Below, in pieces: positions 6,584 to 15,981 of a DNA stretch of 64,000 bases. The notes below the pieces were generated by a model. That model searched no databases. It had not been told where the DNA came from and saw nothing but the letters and a program-made list of their open reading frames with translations. Position 1 is the first letter of the stretch. Each line of letters starts with the position of its first letter. This DNA is from CAVYXA01 sp963846775 (GTDB taxonomy: Bacteria > Verrucomicrobiota > Verrucomicrobiia > Chthoniobacterales > UBA10450). The DNA lies in assembly GCA_963846775.1 (NCBI GenBank), contig CAWJXB010000006.1, forward strand, positions 1,302,001 to 1,366,000, read 5' to 3'. Position numbers and translations under genes: made by a program.

Positions 6584-8788
6584 ATGAAACGCTTTAGCGC
6601 ATTGTGGACGGCCACGGCCGTCATTTTTGTCTCGGCCGTTGATCTTCACCCGGTGATGGCCAGGGCCGATGGCGACCAGATCGCGGTGTCGGTGGGCCGA
6701 TTGCTGGAGGAAGGCCATTACACCAGGCAGCCGCTCAACGCCGAGGTCTCGAAGAAATTCCTGATCGATTACCTCGAGCTGCTCGATTACAGCCACGTCT
6801 TTTTCACGCAGAAAGATGTCGATGCTTTGATGGCGAAATATGGCACCTCGCTGGGCGACGACGTCTTGCTCGGGAACCTGAGGCCGGCTTACGCTATTTA
6901 CGATCTTTACACGCAACGGGTGGATGATCGCGTGGCCAAAGTGAAAGAGTTGCTTAAGCAGCCGATGGACTTCAAAACGAACGACACCATCGAAGTGAGC
7001 CGCCAAAAGGCGCCTTGGCCGAAGGATGACGCCGAGGCCGACCAGATATGGCAGGGCCGGATCGCAAGCGAGCTTTTGCAGGAAAAATTGAGCGAGCACC
7101 CGATCGAGCCGGGACCGCAATTGATCGCGCGTCGATACGACCGGATCTCGAAGAACATCCACGAGCAAGACAAAAGCGAACAACTCAAGCTTTATCTCGA
7201 TGCGCTCGCGCAAACCTACGATCCGCACTCGGAATATCTCAGCAAAGCTGATCTGAAGAATTTTAGCATTAACATGGGGCTGTCGCTGGTTGGGATCGGC
7301 GCGATGCTGCGCTCCGAGGATGGATACGCCAAGATCGAGAGCCTCGTTCCGGGCGGTCCCGCACAAAAGGATGGTCGGCTAAAAGTTGGGGACCGGATCA
7401 ACGCAGTAGCGCAAGGTTCGAACGATTTTGTCGATGTTCGCGAGATGCGGCTCGACAAAGTGGTCGAAATGATCCGCGGCAAGAAAGGAACGCACGTTCG
7501 TTTGCTTGTTATTCCGGCTGATTCAGCCGATCCGTCCAAGCGCAAGAACGTCGAGCTCGTCCGCGACGAAATTAAGCTGAAAGACCAGGAAGCCCGCGCC
7601 GATATCATCATCCGCAAGGACGAAAACGGAAATCCGGTCAAGCTCGGCTGGCTGACTTTGCCTTCGTTTTACGCCGACATGGATAAGCACGAGAAGAGCA
7701 CGACCAAAGACGTGCTTCAGCTTCTTAAGCGTTTGCGGAAAGAAAACATCGCCGGGTTGGTGGTCGATCTTCGCCGGAACGGCGGCGGCTCGCTGGAAGA
7801 AGCGATCTCGCTTACCGGTTTGTTTTTGAAATCGGGCCCGATCGTCCAAACGAAGAACCCGAATGGCAACATTGTCGTGTCCAGCGATCCTGATCCTGGC
7901 ATTTCGTACACCGGCCCGATGGTCGTGTTGACCAGTCGCCAAAGCGCGTCGGCCAGCGAAATCTTTGCCGCAGCGCTCCAGGATTACGGACGCGCTGTGA
8001 TCGTAGGCGACGGAAGCACCTTCGGCAAAGGCACGGTGCAAACGATTCTCGAGATCGGGCGATTCACCTCGTTGCTCGGCAGCCGGTCGACCGAGGATGG
8101 CGCGCTCAAACTGACCATCCAAAAGTTTTATCGCGTCGCCGGCGGCTCGACTCAGTTGCGCGGCGTGACCTCGGACGTCGTGTTGCCGAGCTTGACCGAT
8201 ATTCCTGAAGTCGTCAGCGAAAGCGCGCTGAAAAACGCGTTGCCTTACGACGAAGTGTCAAAGGTGAAATACACGAAATGGTCCGACACCCATTCGCTGT
8301 TTATCGAGCAGCTGAAACGGCGGTCGGAGGAGCGTATAAAAAACAATCCGGAATTTCATTACGTGATGGAGGACTTGACCCGGCTCCGCCAAAAGCTCGT
8401 CGATAATCGCCTTTCGCTAAACGAAGATACGCGGCGCAAAGAATTGCAGGATGACAAAGCGCGCAAAGAATTGCGCTCGAAGGAGCGGCTGGCCCGGAAC
8501 GGGGAAGAACCGCAAGTGTACCGCCTCACGCTCGAGACGGTCGATAAACCCAACCTGCAATTGATCATGTATCCGGGCAAACTGGCCGAAGTGAAAAAGA
8601 ACGGCACATCCCCAAAGGTCGCCCCCGAAGTGGCGGACGACGATAGTGACGACGTGATCGGCGGCAGCAGCGATGATACCAACTCGAAAGAACCGGCCAT
8701 TGATCCCGAGCGCGATGAATCGCTCAATATCCTGGCCGATCTCGTCGGTCTTTCCCGCGGCCCCAAAACCGCCAGCACAAATCGCTAG
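6584..8788 (+). CDS. prc: Tail-specific (carboxy-terminal processing) protease, S41 family
   Basis: A 734-aa periplasmic Prc/Tsp-type protease that processes or degrades proteins from their C termini. A signal peptide covers residues 1-27 (KRFSALWTATAVIFVSA...ARA), followed by the N-terminal Tsp helical domain. A PDZ domain lies at about 225-320 (LSLVGIGAMLRSEDG, GDRINAVAQG). The S41 core has Ser456 in QSASASE, Asp467 in LQDYGRA and Lys482 in TFGKGTVQ, matching the spacing of the E. coli Ser-Asp-Lys set apart from one extra residue before Lys. The C-terminal region is charged and helical, as in Prc. ATG 6584 is chosen because it begins the signal peptide; the open frame runs 32 codons further upstream. 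It is a single gene. Confidence 0.93.
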   Translation: MKRFSALWTATAVIFVSAVDLHPVMARADGDQIAVSVGRLLEEGHYTRQPLNAEVSKKFLIDYLELLDYSHVFFTQKDVDALMAKYGTSLGDDVLLGNLRPAYAIYDLYTQRVDDRVAKVKELLKQPMDFKTNDTIEVSRQKAPWPKDDAEADQIWQGRIASELLQEKLSEHPIEPGPQLIARRYDRISKNIHEQDKSEQLKLYLDALAQTYDPHSEYLSKADLKNFSINMGLSLVGIGAMLRSEDGYAKIESLVPGGPAQKDGRLKVGDRINAVAQGSNDFVDVREMRLDKVVEMIRGKKGTHVRLLVIPADSADPSKRKNVELVRDEIKLKDQEARADIIIRKDENGNPVKLGWLTLPSFYADMDKHEKSTTKDVLQLLKRLRKENIAGLVVDLRRNGGGSLEEAISLTGLFLKSGPIVQTKNPNGNIVVSSDPDPGISYTGPMVVLTSRQSASASEIFAAALQDYGRAVIVGDGSTFGKGTVQTILEIGRFTSLLGSRSTEDGALKLTIQKFYRVAGGSTQLRGVTSDVVLPSLTDIPEVVSESALKNALPYDEVSKVKYTKWSDTHSLFIEQLKRRSEERIKNNPEFHYVMEDLTRLRQKLVDNRLSLNEDTRRKELQDDKARKELRSKERLARNGEEPQVYRLTLETVDKPNLQLIMYPGKLAEVKKNGTSPKVAPEVADDDSDDVIGGSSDDTNSKEPAIDPERDESLNILADLVGLSRGPKTASTNR

Positions 8789-9087
8789 CCTCGATAAGCG
8801 TTCAGCATTGGACGTTTGGCGCTTGGTCTCGAACTCGTTCTGGGTTGAACGCTCACCACAGCGCAGCCAGTCCCATGCTCGCTCGATGGCGTCTCCAAGT
8901 GGCCCAACGTTGTTCCAATTCTTCGGCTCTGCGGCGGGCAGCTCGTCCATTTGAAACCCACTCACCGCAACCAGCTTCCAATACTAGATTCTTAGCAGAC
9001 GATTCAAGGGTCGCTGGCGTCGCTTCTTCATTCGTTCTCATCCATCACTTATTGCGCCGCACTCAGCCCGGAAACACAGCTGCTGAA
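8789..9087. other. Non-coding spacer after prc
   Basis: I see no convincing gene here. The first part holds low-complexity 'ttcagcattggacgtttggc'-style repeat sequence; the remainder has only short, non-conserved open frames on both strands. Confidence 0.5.
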
Positions 9088-9114
9088 AACGTGACTGCTT
9101 AAAGCAGTCACGTT
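9088..9114. terminator. Perfect 11-bp stem-loop downstream of cysteine desulfurase
   Basis: AACGTGACTGC-TTAAA-GCAGTCACGTT is a perfect inverted repeat. On the minus strand it is followed by TTTTC, so it could back up the terminator at 9117-9140. It could also be a REP-type palindrome. Confidence 0.5.
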
Positions 9115-9140
9115 AGAAAAAGAGCATCAAGGCTGATGCT
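9115..9140 (-). terminator. Rho-independent terminator of the cysteine desulfurase gene
   Basis: Read on the minus strand: AGCATCA-GCCT-TGATGCT followed by CTTTTTC. It lies about 30 bp after the stop codon at 9171. Stem, tight loop and T-run fit an intrinsic terminator. Confidence 0.7.
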
Positions 9141-9170
9141 TTAGATGTGCGATCCATTATCGCGCAATCC

Positions 9171-10334
9171 TCAAACCGCCGCTGGAATCTGCGCGGATAA
9201 TCCGCGGAGTTTTGCGATGACTTTTGGGATGATTTCTAGCGCTTGATCGAGATCGGACTCGGTATTGAACCGGCCAAACGAGAAACGCAGGCTGCGTTGG
9301 GCCCGATCTTCGGTGTGCATGGCGCGGAGCACATGCGAGCCATCGCTGGAGCCGGTCTTGCAGGCCGAGCCGGCTGAGCAGCAAATCCGTTGACGATCTA
9401 ATAACATCAGGGCGGCGTGCGACTCGATTCCGTCGAACGAAAGGTTCGATGTGTTGGGCAGACGCGAAGCGCCAGCCCCATTGATCGAAGTTCCATCGAC
9501 GCTCTCGACGATGGTTTTCTCGAACCGATCGCGCAGTCTGCGCACCCGCGTTTCTTCCTCAGACAAATTTTGCAACGCCAGCTCAGCCGCTTTTCCCATC
9601 GCCACAATCGACGCGACATTTTCCGTTCCCGCGCGTCGCCCCTCCTCCTGCTGACCGCCAACCATGGATGAACGAAAGCGCGCGTTTCGATTCACATAAA
9701 GCGCGCCGACTCCCTTCGGTCCGTGAAATTTGTGGGCGGAGATCGACAAGTAAGTGATCGACGTCTCTCGCAGACGAATCGGAACTTTGCCCGCGGCCTG
9801 GACCCCGTCGGTGTGAAACGGGACGCGCTGTTGCCGGCAAATTTCCGCCGCTTTTTCCACAGGAAACAACACACCAGTCTCGTTGTTTGCCCACATCAGC
9901 GAAACGATCGCGGTGTTTGGACCGATCGCAGCCTCTAGCTCCGCAAGATCGATATTTCCGTCCTGATCGACGCCGAGAAAGGTGGCTTCGCATCCGCGTT
10001 TCGCCAGCTCCTGACAATATCGCAAGACCGCGCTGTGTTCCACCGCGCTGGTCACGACATGTTTTCCGCGCGGCTCAAATTGCAGCGCCGCGTTTAGCGC
10101 CGCGTTATTCGATTCTGTCCCGCAGCTGGTGAAAACGATTTCCGGTGGCTCGCATCCAAGCAGCGCCGCCACGCGCTCCCGCGCCAGATCGATCGCCTGT
10201 CGTACTTTCACGGCGCATTGATAACCGCTCGACGGATTCGCGTAAAACTCCGTCAGGAACGGCAACATCTCTTCGACGACGGCCGGATCGAGCCGCGTCG
10301 TCGCATTGTTGTCGAGGTAGATTAGCTCACCCAT
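9171..10334 (-). CDS. iscS: Cysteine desulfurase (IscS/NifS family)
   Basis: A PLP enzyme that converts cysteine to alanine and delivers persulfide sulfur for Fe-S clusters and tRNA thiolation. It opens with MGELIYLDNNATTRLD, the family's first strand. The PLP lysine is in SISAHKFHGPKG. The catalytic cysteine lies in the loop CCSAGSACKTG near residue 325. At 387 aa it matches group I desulfurases. ATG 10334 is selected; an upstream in-frame ATG adds 12 non-conserved residues. No iscU, iscA or suf genes adjoin, so it may serve several pathways. YgfZ and a SufR-like regulator are 50 kb away in the same window. Confidence 0.92.
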   Translation of the reverse strand: MGELIYLDNNATTRLDPAVVEEMLPFLTEFYANPSSGYQCAVKVRQAIDLARERVAALLGCEPPEIVFTSCGTESNNAALNAALQFEPRGKHVVTSAVEHSAVLRYCQELAKRGCEATFLGVDQDGNIDLAELEAAIGPNTAIVSLMWANNETGVLFPVEKAAEICRQQRVPFHTDGVQAAGKVPIRLRETSITYLSISAHKFHGPKGVGALYVNRNARFRSSMVGGQQEEGRRAGTENVASIVAMGKAAELALQNLSEEETRVRRLRDRFEKTIVESVDGTSINGAGASRLPNTSNLSFDGIESHAALMLLDRQRICCSAGSACKTGSSDGSHVLRAMHTEDRAQRSLRFSFGRFNTESDLDQALEIIPKVIAKLRGLSAQIPAAV

Positions 10335-10478
10335 CTGGGTCAGTTTAGAAACTGCCGGTCTCCGCCGCAATCTCGATTTCTTCCCGTTTGCCTCGGCGGT
10401 TAAACCATCAGAGATTCCTCCAGGCCTTTCCTATAAAGCTACGGATTGGCAGGGGCGATTTCGCCGGGAAATACACAC

Positions 10479-11342
10479 ATGCTAATCGAAACTCACGCTC
10501 ATCTCGATTACCCCGATTTCGCGGGCGACCTGGACGAAGTCCTACGCCGCGCGACCGATGCAGGGGTGACGCGCATATTGACCATCGGGACATCGATCGA
10601 GAGTAGCCGGCGCGCGGTCGATCTGGCCGAGAAATATCCGAACGTTTTTGCCGTGATCGGTGTCCATCCGACGAATGCCGAAAAAGCCGGGGAAGATGTC
10701 ATGACACCGTTGCGCGAGCTGGCGACGAGTCCGCGCGTCGTGGCGATCGGCGAAACGGGTCTCGATTATCATTATTTGCCGAGCATCGAAGCCGCGAAAC
10801 AAGAACCGGCCCAGGTGATTCACGCGCTCCAGAGCGAAACCGACGGCGATATCGACGCCAATATTCACGACGGAGCTTACAAATCGAAACAGGCGAGCTT
10901 GTTCCAGCAACAGCTCGATCTCGCGGTCGAGCTCCGGCTCAACGTCGTGATCCATCAACGCGACGCGTGGGACGACACGCTGGATCTCATGCAGCCGTAT
11001 GGCGGAAAACTGCGAGGCGTGTTTCACTGTTTCGGCGGCACACTGGAGCAGGCTAACGAAGTTCTCGATCTTAATCACCTGATCTCGTTTACGGGGATTG
11101 TGACGTTCAAGAACGGCGCAAATGTTCGTGCCATCGCGGCACAAATCCCGCTGGATCAATTCATGGTGGAAACCGATTGCCCTTACCTAGCGCCGGTGCC
11201 GTTTCGTGGGAAACGGTGCGAACCGGCCTACACGCGACTGGTGGCCGAATCGATCGCCGCTGCGCGCGGCATTCCGCTGGAAGAAGTGGCGCGCCCGACC
11301 ACCGCAACTGCGGAGGAATTTTTCCGGTTTAATCGCAAATGA
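10479..11342 (+). CDS. tatD: TatD-family metal-dependent DNase
   Basis: A cytoplasmic TIM-barrel hydrolase. Metal ligands are visible in LIETHAHLDYPDF, IGETGLDYHY, VVIHQRDAWDD and GVFHCFGGT, and in the C-terminal METDCPYLAPVPFRGKRCEP, which is the strongest TatD signature. At 287 aa it is somewhat longer than average. An insertion of about 30 residues (starting EPAQVIHALQSE) lies between GLDYHY and the helix FQQQLDLAVEL. ATG 10479 starts at the first metal-binding strand. Its stop overlaps the next ATG (ATGA), so it is translationally coupled to the L,D-transpeptidase. Confidence 0.92.
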   Translation: MLIETHAHLDYPDFAGDLDEVLRRATDAGVTRILTIGTSIESSRRAVDLAEKYPNVFAVIGVHPTNAEKAGEDVMTPLRELATSPRVVAIGETGLDYHYLPSIEAAKQEPAQVIHALQSETDGDIDANIHDGAYKSKQASLFQQQLDLAVELRLNVVIHQRDAWDDTLDLMQPYGGKLRGVFHCFGGTLEQANEVLDLNHLISFTGIVTFKNGANVRAIAAQIPLDQFMVETDCPYLAPVPFRGKRCEPAYTRLVAESIAAARGIPLEEVARPTTATAEEFFRFNRK

Positions 11343-11953
11343 AAATGGCCAATCTCAGGCACGCGCTTTGTTTGCTGCTGACCACGATTTTCATTTCCTC
11401 GTGCGCGGCGCCCGATAGCCAACATCAAGTCGTCGTTAGCGTCAGCGATCAAAAGCTTGCGCTGCTGGAGCAGGGTAACCTGCTTGCGACCTACCCCGTT
11501 TCGACTTCGAAGTTTTGCGTCGGTGATCGATGCGGAAGTTACGGCACGCCGCTCGGCCGATTCCAGGTTGCGCAAAAGATCGGCGACGGCGCTCCCATGG
11601 GCGCCGTGTTTAAAGATCGACGACGAACCGGTGAAATCGTCGGGGCAAACGCCCCCGGGCGCGACCCGATCGTCACGCGCATCATTTGGTTGCGTGGACT
11701 CGAGCAACAAAACGCGAACGCCTATCGCCGCGCCATTTACATTCACGGCACGCCCGAAGAACGAAACATCGGCCACCCGGCCAGCTACGGCTGCATCCGA
11801 ATGTGCTCGCGCGACATCGTTCATCTTTACGATCTCGTCGGTCGCGGCGCGGAGGTCACAATCGTGGACGCACCGCTCACGAGCGTTGTGCCCGAATTTG
11901 GCGCGCCTGGCCCTCCGTTTGGTTCCAATCACCCAGGGTTCGTGGGGCGGTAG
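11339..11953 (+). CDS. L,D-transpeptidase lipoprotein (YkuD domain)
   Basis: A 204-aa protein with a lipoprotein signal peptide (LCLLLTTIFISSC, lipobox cysteine at about residue 22). A YkuD catalytic domain follows. The active-site motif is IYIHGTPEERNIGHPASYG plus CIRM, with histidine upstream and nucleophilic cysteine in SYGCIRM. Such enzymes form 3-3 cross-links in peptidoglycan or attach lipoproteins. The start codon overlaps the tatD stop by 4 bp, indicating one transcript. Only the YkuD domain is present, without LysM or SH3 domains. It should act in the periplasm, anchored to a membrane. Confidence 0.9.
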   Translation: MKMANLRHALCLLLTTIFISSCAAPDSQHQVVVSVSDQKLALLEQGNLLATYPVSTSKFCVGDRCGSYGTPLGRFQVAQKIGDGAPMGAVFKDRRRTGEIVGANAPGRDPIVTRIIWLRGLEQQNANAYRRAIYIHGTPEERNIGHPASYGCIRMCSRDIVHLYDLVGRGAEVTIVDAPLTSVVPEFGAPGPPFGSNHPGFVGR

Positions 11954-11971
11954 AGCCCAAGTTGCCGCGCA

Positions 11972-12718
11972 TCAGTCCGGTGGTGAAATCATGATGCGGG
12001 CAAGAACGGTGCGTTGGGCGGCGATCAGTTCGGCAACGCCTTTGCGGGCCAGGACGAGCATCTCGTCCATTTGCGCTTGGGTGAAGGTGGATTCTTCGCC
12101 GGAACCTTGCAGCTCGACCAACTCACCATCCTCGGTCGCGACCAGGTTAAAATCGACCGTGACGGCTTTATCCTCCTCGTAGTTAAGATCGACAATCGCG
12201 TTGTGGTCGAGAATGCCGGCGCTGACGGCAGCTACAAGTTTTCGCACCGGCGGCGCATCGACCAATTTTTCTTGCACGAGTTTCCGACACGCCACTGCGA
12301 CGGCGAGACTCGCACCGGTGATCGCGGCGGTACGCGTACCGCCATCAGCCTGGAGCACATCACAATCGACCCACATCGTGCGCGGCCCGAGCTTCTCAAG
12401 ATCGACCACCGCGCGGAGCGAGCGACCTATCAAACGCTGAATCTCGGTGCTGCGGCCATCGAGCCGGCCTTTGGTGATGTCGCGCGGTTTGCGCGTCTGC
12501 GTCGAATACGGCAACATCGAATACTCTGCGCTAAGCCAGCCGCCGCTGATGTTTTGCAATTTCATCCAGCGCGGCACCGCTTCCTCGATCATGACGCCGC
12601 AAATGACACGTGTGTTGCCCATTGAAACCAGCACTGACCCGGTTGCATACGGCGCGATATTCAACTCGAAATGGACCGAGCGAATTTGATCGGGCGCGCG
12701 ATCGTCAGTACGAGGCAT
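11972..12718 (-). CDS. rph: Ribonuclease PH
   Basis: A phosphate-dependent 3'-5' exoribonuclease that trims tRNA 3' ends. The protein begins MPRTDDRAPDQIR and shows the family motifs GSVLVSMGNTRVICG, STEIQRLIGRSLRAV, TMWVDCDVLQADGGTRTAAI and VDLNYEEDKAVTVDFN. It is 248 aa, normal for the hexameric bacterial enzyme. ATG 12718 is used because an in-frame ATG nine codons upstream adds non-conserved residues. It converges with the L,D-transpeptidase; the rdgB or murI partners common elsewhere are absent. Confidence 0.95.
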   Translation of the reverse strand: MPRTDDRAPDQIRSVHFELNIAPYATGSVLVSMGNTRVICGVMIEEAVPRWMKLQNISGGWLSAEYSMLPYSTQTRKPRDITKGRLDGRSTEIQRLIGRSLRAVVDLEKLGPRTMWVDCDVLQADGGTRTAAITGASLAVAVACRKLVQEKLVDAPPVRKLVAAVSAGILDHNAIVDLNYEEDKAVTVDFNLVATEDGELVELQGSGEESTFTQAQMDEMLVLARKGVAELIAAQRTVLARIMISPPD

Positions 12719-12800
12719 GGCGCAAAGTAGATTGCCTGTGGGCATCCGTCATCGAGGAGTTTTTTCGTCTCCCGTTGCTCATCGCCAGATTGATCGCGAA

Positions 12801-14342
12801 TTAACTGGCGGGATGTCTTCGGTGGAGAATTTTCATCGATTTTGGCAAGCAGGCGCTTTCGATGGGCTCGAAATTTTCCATTAAGTACTGCCAGACTAAT
12901 TCGTGCGTGGCCGAGAACCGCAGATCTTCTCGTTTGTCCAGAGGCGTATCCGAAATGATCGCCCAGTTCACATTCTTGGCAGTCAACTCGCGAATTATTG
13001 ACTCCTGCCGCTGCGCGGTCGTCGGAAACAAATAGCAGAGCTCCCAAGACGGCGATTGATGACCAAGTATCGGATATAGCGTTGGCATGTAAGGCGCAAT
13101 GAGCACCCCTTCCTGCGGCGAAATGTTCTCCCGGGCGAATTTCCGCAAACAGGCAAGCAGTCTATTCGTGCTGGCAGGCACAAGAATTTTGTCTCCGGCG
13201 TCACAACGTATCCAAGGCGTTGGCGACGTGATATGCTGATAGATTGGCATCTGCCTGCCAACGGTGAAAAGTGCGGTGGCGATCAGCACCACGATTACGG
13301 CCCAATGATAGGATTCGCCTGCTCCGAGAAAGCCGAGCAACGCCAGCGCGGCGAGAGTAAAGGGATGAATCGCCTGCGCAAGATGACTGAAGTCAGCCCG
13401 TGAAAAGGCATGGTGCAAATAAAACAAACCAACGAAAGCGCATGCGATGAAAAGCGCATGATCCTTGATTGTTTGCGATCGCAGGAACAGAGAGACAGTG
13501 ATTGCTGCGAGGTAACCGAGCGGAAGCGCGATAAGAAAAATTCCAAGAATGAATTGAGTCGTGCCGGCGGCGGAATTTGGCGAAACACGCCAGGGCCACG
13601 GAACAGGTAGTCCGAGGTTGGTTCCAAGGCGAGAAATCGATTGAATAGACTCGATGTAACTCGCAAAGAACCCAGGCACACCGACGAACATCGCGATCAC
13701 CGGCACGAGACCAGCCATGATACCTGAAACCCACATTCCGAGCGACATCGAGAGTGATGGGCGCAATTTGAAAAGAAGGAAGAGCAACAAAGACGCTTGA
13801 GCGAGAAAATTGTAGAGCGCGTGATTTCTGCCGAAAAAGACGCACAGGCCAACAAAAGAACCGGCCATGAAGATTCGCGCGGGGGACGGTTCTTCGATCA
13901 AGCGAACCACAATCCAGATTCCACACAGCAAAAGCGTGTGATCAAAAAGTTTGTGGGATGGAAGCATCCATAATGTGAGCATCAGGCCGACGGCACCGAG
14001 CAGCGCCCAATTGTGTACGACTCGGCTCGCAGCCAGCAATCCAACCCAAAGGCCAAGAAGCTGGAAAACAGTTTCCGAGAAACGCAGCGCCACGAGCCCT
14101 TCGCCAAATAAGTGCATTCCGGCCGCACTCCAATAATAGCGGCCCGGATCGTACGATTGAAAATCCCGCAACGGCACTTTGCCGTGTGCGGTTTGGTGCG
14201 CTCCGTACCAAAGGAAGCCTTCGTCGGCGAGATTGATTCCCTGACGCCCCTGTAACGCAAATGAGCCGCCCGCAAAAACGATCGCCAGCAGCAAAATGTG
14301 CCACGCCGAAAGCGTATAAGTAGCGATCGCGTTCACTGTCAC
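12801..14342 (-). CDS. GT-C-like multi-pass membrane protein (GT39-type)
   Basis: A membrane protein of about 513 aa with roughly 10-12 hydrophobic helices and a soluble C-terminal part of about 130 aa. The first extracytoplasmic loop has INLADEGFLWYGAHQTAHG, with the acidic DE pair that GT-C enzymes use for catalysis. It is followed by PLRDFQSYDPGRYYWSAAG. Such proteins transfer sugars from polyprenyl-phosphate donors on the outer face of the inner membrane. GTG 14342, two bases after the preceding stop, is taken as the start; ATG starts further up would overlap the aminotransferase gene. It is the last gene of a leftward four-gene operon (17745 to 12801). The family is inferred from layout; acceptor and sugar are unknown. 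Confidence 0.7.
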   Translation of the reverse strand: MTVNAIATYTLSAWHILLLAIVFAGGSFALQGRQGINLADEGFLWYGAHQTAHGKVPLRDFQSYDPGRYYWSAAGMHLFGEGLVALRFSETVFQLLGLWVGLLAASRVVHNWALLGAVGLMLTLWMLPSHKLFDHTLLLCGIWIVVRLIEEPSPARIFMAGSFVGLCVFFGRNHALYNFLAQASLLLFLLFKLRPSLSMSLGMWVSGIMAGLVPVIAMFVGVPGFFASYIESIQSISRLGTNLGLPVPWPWRVSPNSAAGTTQFILGIFLIALPLGYLAAITVSLFLRSQTIKDHALFIACAFVGLFYLHHAFSRADFSHLAQAIHPFTLAALALLGFLGAGESYHWAVIVVLIATALFTVGRQMPIYQHITSPTPWIRCDAGDKILVPASTNRLLACLRKFARENISPQEGVLIAPYMPTLYPILGHQSPSWELCYLFPTTAQRQESIIRELTAKNVNWAIISDTPLDKREDLRFSATHELVWQYLMENFEPIESACLPKSMKILHRRHPAS

Positions 14343-14344
14343 AC

Positions 14345-15478
14345 TTATTGGCAGCGAAACGCGCGAACAGCGTCGATCACCTGCCCCTGCTCCAACTCGG
14401 TCATTCCAGTGTAGAATGGGAGGCGCAACAGCCGGTCCGCTAACTGTTCCGTAACGGGACAATCGCCTTCGCATCCGCCAAAGCGCCGCCCCATCGGGGA
14501 AAGATGCAGCGGAAGATAATGGAAGACCGCGAAAATCTCGCGTTGCGACAAATGCGAAATCAGCGCCTGGCGATGATCGAGCGACGGCAGGATCAAATAA
14601 AACATGTGATAACTCTGCTCGCATTCGGGCGGGATCGCTGGAAGCCGCACGCCATTCTCCGCAGCCCAGCCGTTTAATTCTCGCATGTAATTTTCCCAGA
14701 GCCGGCGTCGGGCGGATTGAATCGGCTCCCGATGTTCGAGTTGCGCCCGGAGGAATGCAGCCAGTAAATCGGAAGGCAAATAGCTCGAGCCAATATCGAC
14801 CCAGTTATATTTGTCCACCTCGCCGCGAAAAAAACGGCTGCGATCGGTTCCTTTTTCTCTGAAGAATTCTGCGCGTTCGATAAAACGCCCGTCATTTATA
14901 AGCAGCGCACCTCCTTCGCCGCAGGTGAAATTCTTGGTTTCGTGAAAACTGAGCGCCGCAAGTTCGCCAAAAGTGCCAAGATATCGATCGCGATATTTCC
15001 CATAAAGACCATGCGCATTATCTTCGACAACAGCGAGACCGTGTCGCCGCGCGATGGCCAGAATCGCTTCCATTTCGCAGCCAACGCCGGCATAATGCAC
15101 GAGAAAAATCGCCTTTGTGCGTTCAGTGATCCGTTCCTCGATCCGCTTTTCGTCGATATTCAGCGTGTCCGCGCGGATGTCGACGAAGGCAGGTCTGGCG
15201 CCACGAAGAACGAAGGCATTCGCCGTGGAGGGGAAAGTGAAAGACGGGAGAATGATTTCGTCTCCAGCCGCAATTTCCAGGAGCAGCGCGGCCATCTCCA
15301 GCGCGTGAGTGCATGACGTCGTGAGGAGCGCTTTCTGGACTTCAAGCGACTGTTGGAGGAGTGTGTGGCAGTGGCTGGTCTGGCTGCCGTCGCCGGAGAA
15401 TTTCGGAGTCGCAATCGCGGCGCGGATGTAATCGATTTCCCTGCCGGTCGCGAAAGGGCGGTTGAACGGAATAAACAA
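14345..15478 (-). CDS. wecE: WecE-type sugar aminotransferase (DegT/DnrJ/EryC1)
   Basis: A PLP-dependent sugar aminotransferase, most like dTDP-4-amino-4,6-dideoxygalactose transaminase (WecE/RffA). Diagnostic features are the start IPFNRPFATGREIDYI and the PLP-phosphate region TTSCTHALEMAALLL. Asp and His occur in VVEDNAHGLYGKY, with Lys182 in SFHETKNFTCGEGG. It is 377 aa, full-length. It lies between the SMR protein (upstream) and the GT-C-like protein, two bases before the latter. In context it should make a 4-amino sugar nucleotide for the surface glycan. No RmlA/B genes are in the window, so the keto-sugar must come from elsewhere. An ArnB-like role cannot be excluded. Confidence 0.9.
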   Translation of the reverse strand: MFIPFNRPFATGREIDYIRAAIATPKFSGDGSQTSHCHTLLQQSLEVQKALLTTSCTHALEMAALLLEIAAGDEIILPSFTFPSTANAFVLRGARPAFVDIRADTLNIDEKRIEERITERTKAIFLVHYAGVGCEMEAILAIARRHGLAVVEDNAHGLYGKYRDRYLGTFGELAALSFHETKNFTCGEGGALLINDGRFIERAEFFREKGTDRSRFFRGEVDKYNWVDIGSSYLPSDLLAAFLRAQLEHREPIQSARRRLWENYMRELNGWAAENGVRLPAIPPECEQSYHMFYLILPSLDHRQALISHLSQREIFAVFHYLPLHLSPMGRRFGGCEGDCPVTEQLADRLLRLPFYTGMTELEQGQVIDAVRAFRCQ

Positions 15479-15514
15479 AGGGCGTGTCCTTCTTTGACTA
15501 CTTAGAACTAATGC

Positions 15515-15913
15515 TTAGCCGCGACTGCCGATAATGATGCCTGCGACGACAAACCCAACGCCCACAACCTTGCAAATCGTTAACGGTTCGTGGAACAGCG
15601 CGACGCTCAGAATCAACACGAGCAGAAATGACAGGCTCATAAAAGGATAAGCGTAGCTCAAATCAAACTTCGTCATCGCCGCCATCCAACAAAGAAAAGC
15701 AAAGAAACCCGCGACGATGCCGCTAAAGACCCATGGATCGCGAATCATACCAAGCAGAAAGAAGGTCCTCTCCGAAAAAGCAGCGGGAAGACCGGCCGCT
15801 CTGGAGACTCGCCATTTGAGCACGATTTGGCCGTAAACCGTCAGGAGTACCGTAGTCAGAATATAAGCGAAGCCGGCTACAAACGCGGTTGAAGATTGAT
15901 TCGTCCTATTCAT
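15515..15913 (-). CDS. EamA/SMR-type small membrane transporter (ArnE/ArnF-like)
   Basis: A 132-aa protein with four predicted transmembrane helices, the size and topology of SMR/EamA half-transporters. The segment TVYGQIVLKWRV resembles the start of these proteins, and LSYAYPFMSLSFLLVLILS is the typical EamA helix 3. In Arn clusters two such proteins form a flippase for undecaprenyl-phosphate-linked aminoarabinose. Lying between a WecE-type aminotransferase and GT-C-like proteins, it is plausibly a flippase for a polyprenyl-linked sugar. No second half-size partner is seen nearby, so it may act as a homodimer. Confidence 0.75.
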   Translation of the reverse strand: MNRTNQSSTAFVAGFAYILTTVLLTVYGQIVLKWRVSRAAGLPAAFSERTFFLLGMIRDPWVFSGIVAGFFAFLCWMAAMTKFDLSYAYPFMSLSFLLVLILSVALFHEPLTICKVVGVGFVVAGIIIGSRG

Positions 15914-15981
15914 CTCTATTCGACGTTCTTAAGCATTCGTCTTTAAAGATCAGCGCTCTCAATAGTTCGCTCATACGAAAA

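Noticed and set aside
6494..7366. Long antisense open frame opposite the protease gene
   Set aside because: Typical shadow of a GC-rich coding sequence; the plus-strand frame has all protease motifs.
8853..9041. Small minus-strand open frame in the spacer after the protease
   Set aside because: 62 codons, Arg/Ala-rich, without a convincing start signal; treated as spacer.
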